From Exiguobacterium mexicanum (GTDB taxonomy: Bacteria; Bacillota; Bacilli; Exiguobacteriales; Exiguobacteriaceae), in assembly GCF_005960665.1 (NCBI RefSeq), contig NZ_CP040676.1, positions 878,501 through 942,500 of the forward strand: a stretch of 64,000 nucleotides of DNA, given 5' to 3'. The notes beneath the pieces were generated by a model. It did not search any database. It was not told the origin of the DNA and saw only the letters and a list, made by a program, of their open reading frames with translations. Of this stretch, positions 61,888 to 64,000 are shown piece by piece (within the stretch, counting starts at the first letter, position 1; the number at the start of each line of letters is the position of its first letter). Position numbers and translations under genes: made by a program.

Positions 61888-62355
61888 ATGCGTTGTCCTA
61901 AATGCGATCATAATGGAACGAGAGTGCTCGACTCCCGGCCAGTACAAGATTTCTATTCGATTCGTCGCCGTCGCGAATGCGAGGAGTGCGGCTATCGCTT
62001 CACCACGTTTGAAACGGTCGAACAGACACCGCTCATCATCGTCAAAAAAGACGGGAATCGGGAAGAGTTCAGCCGTGAGAAAGTACTTCGCGGGATTATT
62101 CGGGCGTGCGAGAAACGTCCGGTCACGCTGGAGCAACTTGAAGGTGTGGTCACGAAAGTCGAACAACAGTTACGCGCCCTCGGCCAGTCCGAGATTCCGA
62201 GTGAACAGGTTGGGGAGCTCGTCATGAACGAGCTCGCGCGGGTCGACGAAGTGGCATACGTCCGCTTCGCGTCTGTCTATCGCCAGTTCAAAGATATCTC
62301 TGTGTTCTTTAAAGAACTAGAAGATTTAATGAAGCAAGAAAAATCGACCAACTAA
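61888..62355 (+). CDS. nrdR: Transcriptional repressor NrdR
   Basis: A 155-residue repressor of ribonucleotide reductase genes. The N-terminal zinc ribbon is [17 protein letters not shown] with [12 protein letters not shown] (four Cys), followed by an ATP-cone (about residues 49-139, [19 protein letters not shown]) that senses ATP/d[11 protein letters not shown] and [10 protein letters not shown] are highly diagnostic. AAGGAGGGC precedes the start. The nrdR-dnaB-dnaI order is the same as in Bacillus. Confidence 0.96.
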   Translation: MRCPKCDHNGTRVLDSRPVQDFYSIRRRRECEECGYRFTTFETVEQTPLIIVKKDGNREEFSREKVLRGIIRACEKRPVTLEQLEGVVTKVEQQLRALGQSEIPSEQVGELVMNELARVDEVAYVRFASVYRQFKDISVFFKELEDLMKQEKSTN

Positions 62356-62397
62356 ACGGGCGGCCTGCTGGTCGCCTTTTTTCAAGGGAGACCTACC

Positions 62398-63750
62398 ATG
62401 GAAAAAGAACGCATCCTGTACGGAACTGACGAACTGTTGATCATGAGCACCGGACTCATCGATCGCGAGTCGTATCAGTCGCTGTACCATTTATATCAGC
62501 CGGTCATCGGAGTGAAGGCGCTCGCAATGTATCAGACGCTTTGGAGCGAGCTGAAGCCCGGGAAAATGAAATCGAACTATATGTCACACAGCGCGCTTTG
62601 TGAGATGCTCGATTACTCGATCAACGAGCTGACGGACTGTCTGTTCCGGCTCGAAGCGATCGGTCTCGTCCGGACGTATAAGACGAAAGACGAGCGCTTG
62701 ACCCAGTACGTGTATCAACTGCGGGTCCCGCTCGCACCCCATACGTTCTTGAACGACGGACTATTGTCGAGTTTTCTCTTCTATAAAGTCGGAGAAGTCC
62801 GCTTCAAACAGTTACAAGGTCGATTCACGATTGATCCGTTGCCGGCCGGAATCGTTGAAGTGACGAAAGACTTTAATGAAGTGTTCGACGTCAAAGGGGT
62901 CAATCATATGGCGTTCACACAAAAGAACTACGAGAAACCTGACCGCGCCAAAATCGAGATCAACTATACGTTCGATATGGAAATCGTCAAAAAGTTGACG
63001 AACTTCCCCGTCGGCTTCTTCACGAAGAAGCTCGATGAGACGATCACGAAGCTTGCCTACGTCTCCCAAATCGATGAAGAGACGATGGCCGAGATGTTGA
63101 AGGAGTACTTCGTCCACGAGGCGTATCTACCGCTCAGCGAGCAAGAGAAGCGCGACGGCTGCCGTCAGATGGTGTTACAGTTGAAGAAAAAACAGACGCG
63201 CCATCGGAAAGTGAAGTCGGATGAGACGGAGAAGGCAGAAATCGGTGATTTGCATGACGTGACTGTCATGGAAGAAGCGCATCCGCATCAGTACGTGTCG
63301 ACGTTACGGAAGACGCCACAGTTGTCGAAGAGCGACGAGCAACTCATCATCGACCTCGTCGATACGCTCGGACTCGCGCCAAGTGTCATTAACGCATTGT
63401 TCTATTACTGTATCGAAGTGAAGAAGCAGACTCGGCTCAGTGAGAACTACGTCATGCGAATCGCGACGAGTTGGAAGACGGCAGGCTATTTGAACGCCAA
63501 AGACGCGTTGGAACAAGAAGCGACGCAAGACGCGCTCATCGAGAAGAAACAGCAGAAGCGGGAGAACGTGCAACAGCGGACGACCGTCGGCTCGAGACGC
63601 AAAGACAAGACCGAGATGCCAAAATGGCTCGAGGACGAGGCGAAAGAGCAACGGACGTACGATCAAAAACGAAAACAAGAGCTCGAGGCATCGGTCCCAG
63701 ACGACGCGGAACTCGTCAAGTTGTTAAATGAATTGAAAGAGAAAGGATGA
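62398..63750 (+). CDS. dnaB: Replication initiation and membrane attachment protein DnaB
   Basis: A 450-residue Firmicute DnaB (not the helicase), which acts after DnaA and DnaD to load the replicative helicase with DnaI. The N-terminal DDBH1 winged-helix region starts LSTGLIDRESYQSLYHLYQP-like (read here as IMSTGLIDRESYQSLY); the C-terminal DDBH2 domain (about 320-390) includes SENYVMRIATSWKTAGY with the YxxxIxxxW-type motif. The tail is highly charged. A CAAGGGAG site precedes ATG 62398. Confidence 0.93.
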   Translation: MEKERILYGTDELLIMSTGLIDRESYQSLYHLYQPVIGVKALAMYQTLWSELKPGKMKSNYMSHSALCEMLDYSINELTDCLFRLEAIGLVRTYKTKDERLTQYVYQLRVPLAPHTFLNDGLLSSFLFYKVGEVRFKQLQGRFTIDPLPAGIVEVTKDFNEVFDVKGVNHMAFTQKNYEKPDRAKIEINYTFDMEIVKKLTNFPVGFFTKKLDETITKLAYVSQIDEETMAEMLKEYFVHEAYLPLSEQEKRDGCRQMVLQLKKKQTRHRKVKSDETEKAEIGDLHDVTVMEEAHPHQYVSTLRKTPQLSKSDEQLIIDLVDTLGLAPSVINALFYYCIEVKKQTRLSENYVMRIATSWKTAGYLNAKDALEQEATQDALIEKKQQKRENVQQRTTVGSRRKDKTEMPKWLEDEAKEQRTYDQKRKQELEASVPDDAELVKLLNELKEKG

Positions 63751-63755
63751 GGGAC

Positions 63756-64000
63756 ATGGAACGCATCAATCAAACGCTCGCCCAAATGATGAACCGGAAA
63801 GAAGTGCGGGAAGCGTACGAATCGATTCGCCGGCGCACCCTCGAACATCCAGAAGTCGTCGCTTTTTTAAAGGCGCATCCGGAGTTAGACGAGACGGCGG
63901 TCGAGGTCGGCTTTACGAAGCTCAGTGAATATGCAGAACAGATGGACGGCAAGAAGCTCGTCGAGGAGCAAGCCGTCATCCCGGGCCATCAGCCGGTGCT
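63756..64000 (+). CDS. dnaI: Primosomal protein DnaI (partial, C-terminus outside window)
   Basis: The first 81 residues of the helicase loader DnaI. MERINQTLAQMMNRKEVRE opens the N-terminal helicase-binding domain, which contains the beginning of a zinc-binding region further on; the AAA+ ATPase domain is outside the window. It starts 5 bases after the dnaB stop with AAAGGATGAGGG as site, the conserved dnaB-dnaI pair. Confidence 0.88.
   Translation, partial: MERINQTLAQMMNRKEVREAYESIRRRTLEHPEVVAFLKAHPELDETAVEVGFTKLSEYAEQMDGKKLVEEQAVIPGHQPV

Overview
The window is chromosomal DNA of a low-to-mid GC Firmicute of class Bacilli. The best match is Exiguobacterium; this is inferred from gene order, protein character and AGGAGG-type ribosome binding sites, not from a database search. 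The gene order follows the ytp-ytx-aroA-ccpA-acu-acsA-tyrS-rpsD-ezrA-nadK-tpx-ackA-nrnA-dnaE-accDA-pfkA-pyk-citZ-icd-mdh-phoPR-polA-mutM-coaE-gapB-speD-nrdR-dnaBI backbone known from Bacillus and Listeria. Sporulation genes that accompany nrnA/dnaE in Bacillus (ytrH, ytrI) are absent, which suits a non-sporulating genus.

Layout. 1-1111: a truncated IS3-family (IS150-like) element. 1.2-4.5 kb: PfoR/EIIC-like membrane protein, then ytpP-ytpQ-ytpR. 4.6-7.5 kb: an acidic protein at the sftA position but without the DNA-translocase motor, then murC and dps. 7.5-11.3 kb: ampS, ytxG-ytxH, aroA. 11.4-16.8 kb: ccpA with the acuABC/acsA acetate-acetoin genes. 16.8-27.5 kb: a class A PBP, T-box-controlled tyrS, small alarmone synthetase, rpsD with a leader, fRMsr, ezrA, an amidohydrolase, nadK. 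27.6-37.9 kb: tpx, ytxK, ackA, a secreted SH3-3D protein, usp, an SDR, a phosphoesterase, an M24 peptidase, ytoI, ytpI, nrnA. 38-50.7 kb: dnaE, a FadR-type regulator, accDA, pfkA-pyk, ytwI, citZ-icd-mdh. 50.9-57.6 kb: phoPR, polA, mutM, coaE. 57.6-59.1 kb: a complete second copy of the same IS, inverted relative to the first. 59.1-64 kb: an M50-like protein, gapB, speD, an unknown gene, nrdR, dnaB and the start of dnaI.

The region is mostly central carbon metabolism (glycolysis, TCA entry, acetate turnover, malonyl-CoA synthesis) together with the global regulator CcpA. cre-like operators can be read near ccpA, acuA/acsA, pfkA, citZ and gapB, so much of the window may be a CcpA regulon encoded close to its regulator. 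A second theme is replication and repair (dnaE, polA, mutM, nrdR, dnaB, dnaI).

The items most worth a second look are: (1) the IS has inserted exactly into the loop of the coaE terminator, and the other copy has a terminator-like flank; (2) a candidate PhoP-driven small RNA between phoR and polA; (3) a multi-helix leader before speD; (4) a motor-less SftA-like protein; (5) a perfect palindromic operator over the start of the FadR-accDA transcript; (6) enzyme-like proteins with altered catalytic or metal motifs (an M50-like HQFGH, an SDR with Phe for Tyr, an AccD zinc ribbon with C-x-C).
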